DNA of 64,000 bases from Chryseobacterium sp. (GTDB lineage Bacteria > Bacteroidota > Bacteroidia > Flavobacteriales > Weeksellaceae): positions 248,001 through 312,000 of the forward strand of contig NZ_JAFAJM010000024.1 of assembly GCF_019236175.1 (NCBI RefSeq). Reading direction: 5' to 3'. Positions 36,017-44,471 of this stretch are shown piece by piece (the first letter of the stretch is position 1; every line of letters starts with the position of its first letter). A program made the translations under genes and the position numbers. The notes under the pieces were generated by a model. That model saw nothing but the letters and a program-made list of their open reading frames with translations, searched no databases and was not told the origin of the DNA.

Positions 36017-36691
36017 ATGAGCAAAAAAATTCTTTTAATAGACGACGAACTGGACATTTTAGAGATTCTGTCTTACAACTTACAAAAAGAAGGTTATGAT
36101 ATCTATACTGCTACAAATGGTAATGAAGGTATAGAAAAAGCAAAGGAAATTGTACCGGACCTTATTCTATTAGATGTAATGATGCCTGAAAAAGACGGCA
36201 TTGAAACCTGTCAGGAACTTCGTAAAGTGAAAGAACTTCAAAAAACACTGATTGTTTTCCTTTCCGCAAGAAGCGAAGAATTTTCCCAACTGGCAGGATT
36301 TCAGGCAGGAGCCAACGATTATATTGTAAAACTGATCAAACCGAAAATTCTTATCTCTAAAGTCAATGCATTGTTACAACTGACTTCTCAGGTTTCTGAT
36401 AATGCTAAACTTATTGAAATAGGAGATCTGGTCATAGACAAAGATAATTTCAGAGTTTCTAAAAGCGGACAGCAGTTTCTGCTTCCTAAAAAAGAATTTG
36501 ATCTGCTTTATCTCCTGGCTTCCAATACTGAAAAAGTTTTCAAAAGAGAAGAAATTCTGGAAAAAGTATGGGGTAATGATGTGATCGTAGGAGAGAGAAC
36601 AATAGATGTTCATATCCGAAGACTTAGAGAAAAACTGGGAATCAACACCATTCAGACTTTAAAGGGAATAGGATATAAACTTATCGTTTAA
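36017..36691 (+). CDS. OmpR/PhoB-family response regulator
   Basis: A 224-aa regulator: receiver domain (residues 1-120) with phospho-acceptor Asp53 and the acidic pair Asp9/Asp10, and a C-terminal winged helix (about 135-224; ERTIDVHIRRLREKLG). At the switch end of the receiver the conserved Lys105 is followed by Leu106 instead of the usual Pro (codon CTG). It is coupled to the histidine kinase 48 bp downstream. It may regulate the divergent TonB receptor. Confidence 0.92.
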   Translation: MSKKILLIDDELDILEILSYNLQKEGYDIYTATNGNEGIEKAKEIVPDLILLDVMMPEKDGIETCQELRKVKELQKTLIVFLSARSEEFSQLAGFQAGANDYIVKLIKPKILISKVNALLQLTSQVSDNAKLIEIGDLVIDKDNFRVSKSGQQFLLPKKEFDLLYLLASNTEKVFKREEILEKVWGNDVIVGERTIDVHIRRLREKLGINTIQTLKGIGYKLIV

Positions 36692-36739
36692 TCACTTAAA
36701 AATCTTAACTTTACCTTCAATCATTAAAACTTTGTAAAA

Positions 36740-37771
36740 TTGAAATTTTACAGACTTACCCTCGTTGCTTCATGTCTGCTGACATTAGTAATGCTCTTTC
36801 TGGTAGTCGTTTTCGATTCACTGAAAGATATCTATTATGAAACGCCCCTGTTCAAGACGGGCGTTTTAATCTGTGTTATTCTGATCTTTATCATTAACAG
36901 CGTGGTATTGGAACTGCTCTTTAATTATTACGGAAGAAAACAGGTGAAAGGCCTTTCACAGATTCTTCCTCAGGAAATCGTTCACGATAACGATGAAAAT
37001 ATCACCATTAAAGAACTGGGAGAACGTTTCTCGGACTTAAACCAACAGAAGGTGACGGAAATTGATATGATGAAGGAGATGGAAAGCTACCGTAAAGAAT
37101 ATATCGGAAACGTTTCTCATGAGCTTAAAACACCCCTGTTTTCAATTCAGGGATATGTGGAAACCCTCAGAGACGGCGGAGTGGATAATATGACCATCAG
37201 AGATAAATATCTGGAAAGAATTGATATTTCTGTGGAAAGACTGATTGCCATAGTCACAGATCTTGATATGATCAACAGGCTTGAGGCCGGAGAAATCAAT
37301 CTTACCGTTTCAAAATTTGATGTTAATCTTCTCATCAAAGAAATTTTTGACCTTCTTGATCTTGAAGCAGAAAAAAGAAATACAACGTTACAAATTCAGA
37401 CCTTACACCCGCAGATTTTTGTGGATGCTGATAAACAGAAGATTTCCCAGGTTTTTATTAACCTAATTTCAAACGCAATCCATTATGCCAACAGGCAGGA
37501 AGCCAAAGTCATTGTAAAAACCAGTGTGCTGAAAAATAAAGTACTGGTGGAAGTCATTGACAACGGAATGGGAATCAAATCCGAACTTCTTCCAAGAATC
37601 TTTGAACGATTCTACAGGGTAGAAAGCAGCAGAAGCCGAAGAGAAGGCGGATCCGGACTTGGATTGGCTATTGTAAAACATATCCTTGAAGCTCATAACG
37701 AAAACATTACCGTAGAAAGTGTGTACCTTGAAGGAACGAAATTCAGTTTTATGCTTGAAAAAAGTAAATAA
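36740..37771 (+). CDS. Sensor histidine kinase, PhoR-like
   Basis: A 343-aa kinase with two N-terminal transmembrane helices (about 7-25 and 41-63) and only a short region between them. The HisKA domain has His127 in VSHELKTP, followed by the N box (QVFINLISNAIHYA) and the G boxes (DNGMGIK, GGSGLGLAIV). The TTG start at 36740 gives a complete first membrane helix; the next Met (codon 18) would cut it. It phosphorylates the response regulator encoded just upstream. Confidence 0.9.
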   Translation: MKFYRLTLVASCLLTLVMLFLVVVFDSLKDIYYETPLFKTGVLICVILIFIINSVVLELLFNYYGRKQVKGLSQILPQEIVHDNDENITIKELGERFSDLNQQKVTEIDMMKEMESYRKEYIGNVSHELKTPLFSIQGYVETLRDGGVDNMTIRDKYLERIDISVERLIAIVTDLDMINRLEAGEINLTVSKFDVNLLIKEIFDLLDLEAEKRNTTLQIQTLHPQIFVDADKQKISQVFINLISNAIHYANRQEAKVIVKTSVLKNKVLVEVIDNGMGIKSELLPRIFERFYRVESSRSRREGGSGLGLAIVKHILEAHNENITVESVYLEGTKFSFMLEKSK

Positions 37772-37824
37772 CTTCGGCAAAATGTAAGAAAAAAAAATAT
37801 TTTAAAAAATCCTGAAATATTTTT

Positions 37825-37852
37825 TTGTCACATGTCATTTATTATATATTTG
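37825..37852 (+). promoter_or_regulatory. Promoter of the pRiA4b ORF-3-like gene
   Basis: TTG at 37825-37827, a 17-bp spacer, then TATATTTG at 37845-37852, a full -33/-7 match 53 bp before the ATG. Confidence 0.6.
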
Positions 37853-37905
37853 CACCAGAGATTTATCATAATTATAAAGGCAAAAAAGTAATTTAAGAAA
37901 CTGAT

Positions 37906-38502
37906 ATGGTTTACAAAATCCGCGTAATATTAGATGCGAAAGAGGATATTTTCCGTGATATTGAAGTTAAAGGGAAACAGTCGTTATGGAACTTACATTT
38001 AGGAATTAAGAGTGCATTCAGTCTGCAGGGGGATGAGCTTTCTACTTTTAATCTGTTAGAAAATGACGGAACGATTGTAAAAAGTGTCCCATTAGAGGAT
38101 ATGAGTGATGATGGAGACGGGGAGATTATGTCAGACGTATACATTGATGAAGCTTTTGAAAGTGTAGGCGACAAAGCACAGTTCCAGTACGGACTTCTTG
38201 ATCTTTGGGAATTCTTCTGTGAGCTTGTAGAAGTAATCGAAGAAACAAAAGGGGTTAATTATCCGATTACAGTATATAGATTTGGAAATGTTCCTTTGAA
38301 AGCACCTAGCAAGAGCGGGAGCGCGGGAGGAAGCAAGAAAAAATCTGCAACTCCTTTAATGGATGATGATTTCGGTTTCGAAGATGACTTTGGATCAGGA
38401 AGCAATTTCTCAGATGAAGATGACAACTATGATGAAGATGAAGAAGATGACTACAACGACGATGTCTTTGATGAAGAAGACGACAATGACGATGAAAGAT
38501 AA
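37906..38502 (+). CDS. Plasmid pRiA4b ORF-3-like protein with acidic tail
   Basis: A 198-aa protein. The N-terminal 125 residues follow the pRiA4b ORF-3 / IS1096 passenger TnpR-like fold (VYKIRVILDAKEDIFRDIEV; LWNLHLGIKSAF). A Ser/Lys linker and an acidic tail of about 45 residues rich in Asp and Glu follow. The family name comes from a plasmid, but this copy looks like an ordinary chromosomal gene. Its role is unknown; the acidic tail could bind a basic partner. It is monocistronic, with its own promoter and terminator. Confidence 0.8.
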   Translation: MVYKIRVILDAKEDIFRDIEVKGKQSLWNLHLGIKSAFSLQGDELSTFNLLENDGTIVKSVPLEDMSDDGDGEIMSDVYIDEAFESVGDKAQFQYGLLDLWEFFCELVEVIEETKGVNYPITVYRFGNVPLKAPSKSGSAGGSKKKSATPLMDDDFGFEDDFGSGSNFSDEDDNYDEDEEDDYNDDVFDEEDDNDDER

Positions 38503-38517
38503 GATATAAAAATACAG

Positions 38518-38545
38518 ACCCCGGATTTTAATCCGGGGTTTTTTC
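38518..38545 (+). terminator. Intrinsic terminator
   Basis: ACCCCGGATT / AATCCGGGGT stem with a 2-nt loop and T6, 16 bp after the preceding stop. Confidence 0.85.
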
Positions 38546-38558
38546 TTAATGATACCGT

Positions 38559-38586
38559 TTGTCTCAAAAAACAATCCTTACTTTTG
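38559..38586 (+). promoter_or_regulatory. Promoter of the GH13 lipoprotein gene
   Basis: TTG at 38559-38561, a 17-bp spacer, then TACTTTTG at 38579-38586. It places transcription start close to the ATG at 38601 and rules out the TTG at 38559 as a start codon. Confidence 0.6.
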
Positions 38587-38600
38587 TTAAAAATAGATTA

Positions 38601-39950
38601 ATGAAAAAATTAATTTTATTATCTCTAATTGGTCTGGGAATTGTTTCCTGTACCACTCGAAAAAATACCCGGAAAATGACAGAACTGCCAAAAGAATGGA
38701 AACATAACACCAATATTTACGAAGTAAACATCAGACAATATACTCAGGAAGGTACTTTCAAAGCATTTGCCAAAGAAATGCCCAGATTAAAATCCATGGG
38801 AGTGAAGACACTCTGGCTGATGCCTGTTACTCCAATTGCCCAGCAAAATAAAAAAGGAAGTTTGGGAAGCCCTTATGCTGCGGCTGACTATACCTCTGTA
38901 AATCCTGAGTTCGGAACACTTGAGGATCTTAAAGATATGGTAAATGAAGCACACCGGTTAGGATTTAAGGTCATTATAGACTGGGTAGCCAATCATACCG
39001 GATGGGATCATGTATGGACAAAAAAACATCCTGAATTTTATTTAAAAGATCCGGACGGGAAATTCCATATTGCTTCCGGAATGGATGATATTATTGAACT
39101 GGATTATAAAAATCAGGAAATGCGTATGGCGATGATTGAAGCTATGAAGTTCTGGGTGAGAGAAACAGACATTGATGGCTTCAGATGTGACCTTGCTTCC
39201 TGGGTGGAAGTTGATTTCTGGGAACAGGCCCGTCCTGAAGTGGAAAAACTAAAACCTCTTTTCTGGCTGGGAGAATTTGATGAGTTGGAAAGCCCTGAAT
39301 ATGGAAAAGTTTTTGACGCCAGCTATTCCTGGAAATGGATGCATAAATCTGCAGATTATTATAAAAAAAATGAGCCGCTTCAGGAATTAAAAGAGCTATT
39401 GGTACAATATTCCAATATAGGAGATCGTTCGATGAGAGCATGGTTTACATCCAATCATGATGAGAATTCCTGGAACGGAACAGAATACGAAAAATACGGA
39501 GCCATTACGAAGCCTATGGCAGTATTTTCTGCAACATGGAACGGAGTTCCTTTATTATATTCAGGACAGGAACTTCCCAATATGAAAAGACTTGAATTTT
39601 TTGAGAAGGATCCCATTCAATGGACCAAGACGTATCAGATGGCTGATTTTTATAAAATATTATTGGATTTAAAATCTTACAATCCTGCACTGAGAGGCGG
39701 AGACCCTGATGTGACGACTTACCTTTTGCATACGACGGCAGATGATAAAATTCTTGCCTATGTCCGTAAAAACGGGAAAAATGAAGTACTGGTCGTATTG
39801 AATATGTCAAAAGAAGCTGTGAATTTTAGTATTGAGGATGAACATTTATCAGGAACATTCAGAAATGTATTCAACAAAACCAGCAGGGATTTTACTACCG
39901 GAAAAGAATTCTGTTTCAATGTTTCAGATTATGCCGTATTTGAAAAATGA
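38601..39950 (+). CDS. GH13 alpha-amylase family lipoprotein
   Basis: A 449-aa lipoprotein (lipobox GIVSC, Cys17) with a GH13 catalytic barrel. The conserved regions are DWVANHTGWDH, DGFRCD (nucleophile Asp197), WLGEFDE (acid/base Glu225) and SNHDEN (Asp287). A short C-terminal beta domain follows. It should hydrolyse or transfer alpha-glucans in the envelope. The neighbours are not sugar-related, so its specificity is open. The start is the ATG at 38601. Confidence 0.93.
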   Translation: MKKLILLSLIGLGIVSCTTRKNTRKMTELPKEWKHNTNIYEVNIRQYTQEGTFKAFAKEMPRLKSMGVKTLWLMPVTPIAQQNKKGSLGSPYAAADYTSVNPEFGTLEDLKDMVNEAHRLGFKVIIDWVANHTGWDHVWTKKHPEFYLKDPDGKFHIASGMDDIIELDYKNQEMRMAMIEAMKFWVRETDIDGFRCDLASWVEVDFWEQARPEVEKLKPLFWLGEFDELESPEYGKVFDASYSWKWMHKSADYYKKNEPLQELKELLVQYSNIGDRSMRAWFTSNHDENSWNGTEYEKYGAITKPMAVFSATWNGVPLLYSGQELPNMKRLEFFEKDPIQWTKTYQMADFYKILLDLKSYNPALRGGDPDVTTYLLHTTADDKILAYVRKNGKNEVLVVLNMSKEAVNFSIEDEHLSGTFRNVFNKTSRDFTTGKEFCFNVSDYAVFEK

Positions 39951-40094
39951 ATACAGAGACCATTGAATTTTTGGCTTAAATTCTAATATTTCCCCCGATT
40001 TTAAACAGGTCCCCCAATTCCTTTTTCCGGCGGGACGGCAGCATCTATGATTTAGACAGGGTGGTCCTGCTCTTATAAAAAAACATTACGACCA

Positions 40095-40535
40095 ATGAAT
40101 AAACAAGAAATACTCAATATCATCAACATAAAAATTACGGATAAAGCTCAGTATTTTGAAAATCTGATTGCTGAAACCAGAGCTTCCAATAATGATACAA
40201 AAAGTTCAATGGGAGATAAATATGAAACCGGCCGTGAAATGCTTCAGCAGGAGATCAATAATCTGCAGAGACAGCTTAATGAGATTCTGAATCAACAGGC
40301 AGTCATGCAGAAAATAAATTCAGGTCCTTCTGAAAAAGTTCAGAACGGAGCTTTGGTAAAAACCAATAAAGGACTTTTTTATGTAGGGGCTTCAATCGGA
40401 GAAATTGTTTCTGATAATCAGAAGATCATGACCGTATCAGCAGAATCACCGCTTGTTAAGATGATGTATGGTAAAAAGGTTGGTGAGTCATTCACGATCA
40501 ATACTATTGATCAGCATATCGAAAATATCTGGTAA
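40095..40535 (+). CDS. GreA/GreB C-terminal-like protein
   Basis: A 146-aa protein: an N-terminal coiled-coil-like half (about residues 10-70, rich in Gln and Glu) and a C-terminal beta domain (NGALVKTNKGLFYVG ... SPLVKMMYGKKVGES). This layout resembles transcript-cleavage factors of the GreA/GreB family, where the coiled coil enters the RNA polymerase secondary channel. The acidic tip residues of true GreA are not clear here, so it may be a regulator rather than a cleavage factor. Confidence 0.75.
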   Translation: MNKQEILNIINIKITDKAQYFENLIAETRASNNDTKSSMGDKYETGREMLQQEINNLQRQLNEILNQQAVMQKINSGPSEKVQNGALVKTNKGLFYVGASIGEIVSDNQKIMTVSAESPLVKMMYGKKVGESFTINTIDQHIENIW

Positions 40536-40596
40536 TATATCATTGATCTACACGCCAGATATACAGTTGTTTAATAGAAATTGGATATAGCATTGA

Positions 40597-40629
40597 TAAA
40601 AAGCATTCATAAAAATGAGTGCTTTTTTT
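40597..40629 (+). terminator. Intrinsic terminator
   Basis: AAGCATTCAT / ATGAGTGCTT stem with one G-T wobble, a 4-nt loop and a T7 run. Confidence 0.7.
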
Positions 40630-40670
40630 GATGGTTTTTACTAAATTTGGAGCATAAAATTCCTTTCAAA

Positions 40671-41465
40671 ATGCAAAATTACCTGGACCTTTTACAGCAT
40701 ATTTTAGATAATGGCACCGATAAAACCGACAGAACGGGTACCGGAACGAGAAGTGTATTCGGATATCAGCTGAGATATGATCTGTCAAAAGGCTTTCCTT
40801 TGGTGACGACTAAAAAAGTGCATCTGAAATCCATTATTTATGAGCTGCTTTGGTTCCTGAAAGGAGATACAAATATCAAATACCTTAAAGATAACGGAGT
40901 AAGCATCTGGGATGAATGGGCGGATGAAAACGGTGACCTGGGTCCGGTATACGGAGCACAGTGGAGAAGCTGGAATGGAGCAGACGGAAAAATTGTGGAT
41001 CAGATCTCAGAAGTGATTGATCAGATTAAAAAGAATCCGGATTCAAGAAGACTCATTGTTTCTGCATGGAATGTGGCAGAAATTCCGAATATGGCACTGG
41101 CTCCCTGTCATGCATTATTTCAGTTTTATGTAGCAGATGGTAAATTGTCTTTGCAACTGTATCAGAGAAGTGCAGATGTTTTCCTTGGTGTACCTTTCAA
41201 TATTGCAAGTTATGCCCTTTTACTGATGATGGTGGCACAGGTTTGCGATCTTGAAGTAGGAGACTATGTGCATAGTTTCGGGGATGTTCATATTTATAAT
41301 AATCATTTTGAGCAGGTAAACAGACAGCTTTCAAGAGAACCAAGATCCCTTCCGGTTATGAAGCTGAATCCTGAAATCAAAGATATTTTTGATTTTAATT
41401 TTGAGGATTTTACATTGGAAAATTATGATCCGCATCCGGGAATTAAAGCTCCGGTAGCTATTTAA
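40671..41465 (+). CDS. thyA: Thymidylate synthase
   Basis: A 264-aa enzyme that methylates dUMP to dTMP with methylene-tetrahydrofolate. The catalytic Cys146 lies in LAPCHALFQFYV, and RRLIVSAWN and YQRSADVFLGVPFNIASYA are present; length and numbering match E. coli ThyA. The start is the ATG at 40671; a TAAATTTG -7 box at 40642-40649 covers the TTG at 40647 that would give a longer frame. It is monocistronic with a terminator downstream. Confidence 0.97.
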   Translation: MQNYLDLLQHILDNGTDKTDRTGTGTRSVFGYQLRYDLSKGFPLVTTKKVHLKSIIYELLWFLKGDTNIKYLKDNGVSIWDEWADENGDLGPVYGAQWRSWNGADGKIVDQISEVIDQIKKNPDSRRLIVSAWNVAEIPNMALAPCHALFQFYVADGKLSLQLYQRSADVFLGVPFNIASYALLLMMVAQVCDLEVGDYVHSFGDVHIYNNHFEQVNRQLSREPRSLPVMKLNPEIKDIFDFNFEDFTLENYDPHPGIKAPVAI

Positions 41466-41482
41466 TATCAATACATCAATAT

Positions 41483-41511
41483 AAAGTGGAGCTGTAAACT
41501 CCACTTTTTTT
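41483..41511 (+). terminator. Intrinsic terminator after thyA
   Basis: A perfect 9-bp stem AAAGTGGAG / CTCCACTTT with a 7-nt loop and a T run. Confidence 0.85.
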
Positions 41512-41546
41512 GTACCTTTAGTAGCGAATATCTTACCTATGTTATC

Positions 41547-41765
41547 ATGAAATATTTAAAAGTAAATCTTGAAGAAACAGCAGACGCTGAGGTCTTAAAA
41601 AATACTTTACTGCAATTGAAAGGAGTTGCTTCAGTTGAAATTGTAGATGATGAAAATCCTGAAAGCGAGCTGAAAAAAGCTTTTGCCAAAACAAAAGAAC
41701 AGCTGAAGAAGGGAGATTATGAAACCCTGGTCAATGATATTTTTGAAATCATAATTAAAAAATAA
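41547..41765 (+). CDS. Small DUF2683-like protein
   Basis: A 72-aa cytosolic protein starting MKYLKVNLEETADAEVL, with a beta-alpha-beta start and helical C-terminus. The pattern resembles small DUF2683-type proteins of Bacteroidota; no function is known. It lies 23 bp upstream of the M1 aminopeptidase gene. Confidence 0.6.
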   Translation: MKYLKVNLEETADAEVLKNTLLQLKGVASVEIVDDENPESELKKAFAKTKEQLKKGDYETLVNDIFEIIIKK

Positions 41766-41788
41766 TTCTAAAAAAATAAAATAGACGA

Positions 41789-44299
41789 ATGAAAAAAGCC
41801 ATTTTATCCATTGCTATACTTGGAGTTTTATTTTCTGCCCATGTATCGGCACAAACTGATACTTCAGGGAGAGAAAAGGTATACAGAGCCACTCATACCA
41901 AACTGACAGAGCTTAAACATACTAAGCTGAAAGTGAATTTCGATTATCAGAAAGAACAGATGAACGGAGAAGAATGGCTGACAGCTTCGCCTTATTTTTA
42001 TCCTACGAATGAATTGACACTGGATGCCAAAGGAATGCTGATTCATGAAGTTGCGCTGGATATCAATGGAAAAAGAACTCCTTTAAAATATGATTATAAA
42101 GATGAAACTTTAAAAGTTACACTGGATAAAACCTATCAGAAAAATCAGGATTATACAGTTTATATCAAATATACAGCGCGTCCCAATGAGGTAAAGCAAA
42201 AAGGGAGCATGGCTATTAACGATGCAAAAGGATTGTATTTCATAAACCCGCAGGGAACAGAACCTGATATGCCGACGCAGATCTGGACGCAGGGGGAGAC
42301 TGAATCTTCTTCCGCATGGTTTCCTACAATCGATAAACCGAATCAGAAAACCACTCAGGAAATCTATATGACAGTTCCTGATAAATACGTAACGCTTTCG
42401 AATGGTATTTTGAAGGATTCACAAAAGGAAGCAAACGGGTTGAGAACGGATCACTGGGTAATGGATAAGAGGCATTCCACTTATCTTTTCTTTATGGGAG
42501 TAGGAGAATATGCCGTTGTTAAAGACAAATGGAAAAATATTCCGGTAGATTATTATATCGAAAAAGATTATGAGCCTTATGCTAAGCAGATCTACGGGAA
42601 TACACCGGAAATGATCGAATTTTTTTCCAAAAAAATGAATTATGATTTCCCTTGGGCAAAATATGCGCAGATCTCAGGAAGGAACTATGTAAGCGGTGCA
42701 ATGGAAAATACAACAGCAACGCTGCATGGAAGTGATATCCTTCAAAAACCGGGACAGCTGATTGATGAAAACAAATGGGAAGATACCATTGCTCATGAAT
42801 TATTCCACCATTGGTTCGGTGATCTTGTAACGGCAGAAAGCTGGAGTAACCTTACCGTAAACGAGTCGTTTGCCAATTATTCGGAATACTTATGGAATGA
42901 ATACAAATACGGAAAAGATCAGGCAGATTATCATCAGATGACAGACGTTAATATGTATATTCACAATCCGTCTGATTTTAAGAAAAACCTGGTCCGATTT
43001 AATTATGATTCCCGTGAAGATGTTTTTGATCTGGTGACTTATCAAAAAGGAGGCGGTATCCTTCATATGTTAAGAAACTATCTTGGAGACGATGCGTTCT
43101 TTGCCGGAATGAATGATTATCTTAAAACCAATGAATATCAGAACGCAGAAGCCCATCAGCTGAGGCTGTCTTTTGAAAAAGTTTCCGGAAAGGATCTGAA
43201 CTGGTTCTTTAATCAGTGGTATTTCGGAAGCGGAAATCCAAAGATTAATTCTTCGTTTACCTTTGAACCTGTGAAAAAGCAGGTTGCTGTAACCATTAAT
43301 CAGACTCAGGATCAGCCTTTCGAGTTTCCGCTGGCAATTGATGTCTATGATAACGGAAAACCTAAAAGATATAATGTCTGGGTGAATGCTGAAGCAAAGA
43401 ATACATTTAACTTCGATGTATCTAAAACACCGGATCTGATCAATATTAATGCAGATGGTATTTTAGTGGCTGAGGTTACCGATACAAAAACACCGGAACA
43501 GAATCTTCTTCAGTTTACAAATTCTAAAGAATTCAAGAGCAGATATAAAGCATTAACCGGAGTTAAAGATCAGGTTGGAAAAAATCCTGCAGCAGTAAAA
43601 TTGTTGTCGGCAGCTTTAAAAGACCCGTTCTTTAGGGTAAGAATCAAAGCACTGGAATTGATGGATCTTTCCAATCCGGACCAAATGAAAGCATTGGGGG
43701 CAGATGTTGAAAAACTGGCTTCCGGAGATCCTAAAACATTAGTTCAGGCTGCAGCAATAGGAGCTTTGGCTAAAACAAAAGATAAAAAATACCTTCCGGT
43801 ATTCGATAAAGGGCTCAATGCAGTTTCCAATGCCGTTAAAGGAAGTTCTTTAAGCGCTGTTCTTACCGTTGATCCTTCCCGTGCTAATGCACTGGCAGAC
43901 AAGATTGATCTGGATGGTGCTTCAGACGAGCTACAGGCGCAGCTGGTTCCCATTATTGTAAAGAATAAAGTAGTTTCTCAAATGCCAAAAATTGCTCCTA
44001 TTGCCGCATTTTATCCGTTTATTAAATTCCAGAATCCGGATTTAGGAAAGGCGGGAGAAGATGGTTTCAACTGGATTATGAGTTCGGATAATCTGAAAGC
44101 TACCGAGAGTGTTACCAAAATTTTAGGCTATGCCAAAAATCAGATGGGAGACAATCCGCAGGCTAAAATGATGATTGTTCAGATGCTGAAAGACGGACTG
44201 AACAAAAAGATGGATCTTCTGAAGCAAAATCCGCAAAATGCTGCGAGTATCAATAAGCAGATTGATCTTATCAATAAAGCCATTGAAAATTTTAAATAA
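41789..44299 (+). CDS. M1 family aminopeptidase
   Basis: An 836-aa exported zinc aminopeptidase with a signal peptide (cleavage near VSAQ). GAMEN, the exopeptidase motif, is present (SGAMENTT). The zinc site is HELFH at 336-340 with Glu337 catalytic and Glu359 (NESF) as third ligand, at the standard 18-residue spacing. The C-terminal 270 residues are helical, HEAT-like. It probably degrades peptides in the periplasm. Confidence 0.95.
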   Translation: MKKAILSIAILGVLFSAHVSAQTDTSGREKVYRATHTKLTELKHTKLKVNFDYQKEQMNGEEWLTASPYFYPTNELTLDAKGMLIHEVALDINGKRTPLKYDYKDETLKVTLDKTYQKNQDYTVYIKYTARPNEVKQKGSMAINDAKGLYFINPQGTEPDMPTQIWTQGETESSSAWFPTIDKPNQKTTQEIYMTVPDKYVTLSNGILKDSQKEANGLRTDHWVMDKRHSTYLFFMGVGEYAVVKDKWKNIPVDYYIEKDYEPYAKQIYGNTPEMIEFFSKKMNYDFPWAKYAQISGRNYVSGAMENTTATLHGSDILQKPGQLIDENKWEDTIAHELFHHWFGDLVTAESWSNLTVNESFANYSEYLWNEYKYGKDQADYHQMTDVNMYIHNPSDFKKNLVRFNYDSREDVFDLVTYQKGGGILHMLRNYLGDDAFFAGMNDYLKTNEYQNAEAHQLRLSFEKVSGKDLNWFFNQWYFGSGNPKINSSFTFEPVKKQVAVTINQTQDQPFEFPLAIDVYDNGKPKRYNVWVNAEAKNTFNFDVSKTPDLININADGILVAEVTDTKTPEQNLLQFTNSKEFKSRYKALTGVKDQVGKNPAAVKLLSAALKDPFFRVRIKALELMDLSNPDQMKALGADVEKLASGDPKTLVQAAAIGALAKTKDKKYLPVFDKGLNAVSNAVKGSSLSAVLTVDPSRANALADKIDLDGASDELQAQLVPIIVKNKVVSQMPKIAPIAAFYPFIKFQNPDLGKAGEDGFNWIMSSDNLKATESVTKILGYAKNQMGDNPQAKMMIVQMLKDGLNKKMDLLKQNPQNAASINKQIDLINKAIENFK

Positions 44300-44328
44300 A
44301 TCCACAGAATTTATTGTTCAAATCATAG

Positions 44329-44358
44329 CAGTATCACCTTAGGTGATGCTGTTTTTTT
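44329..44358 (+). terminator. Intrinsic terminator after the aminopeptidase gene
   Basis: CAGTATCACC / GGTGATGCTG stem (one wobble), a 3-nt loop and a T7 run. Confidence 0.8.
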
Positions 44359-44471
44359 ATGAGTCTTATCTCTGGGAAATAGTAAAACTGTTATAAAATA
44401 GGTAAAAGTCATAAGATATTCAACGATTATTCAGGCTACATTCTCTAAATTCGTATAAAAATTAGAATAGA

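Noticed and set aside
37906..38502. Mobile element suggested by the names pRiA4b ORF-3 and IS1096 passenger
   Set aside because: No terminal repeats, transposase or target duplication is seen, and the gene has its own promoter and terminator.
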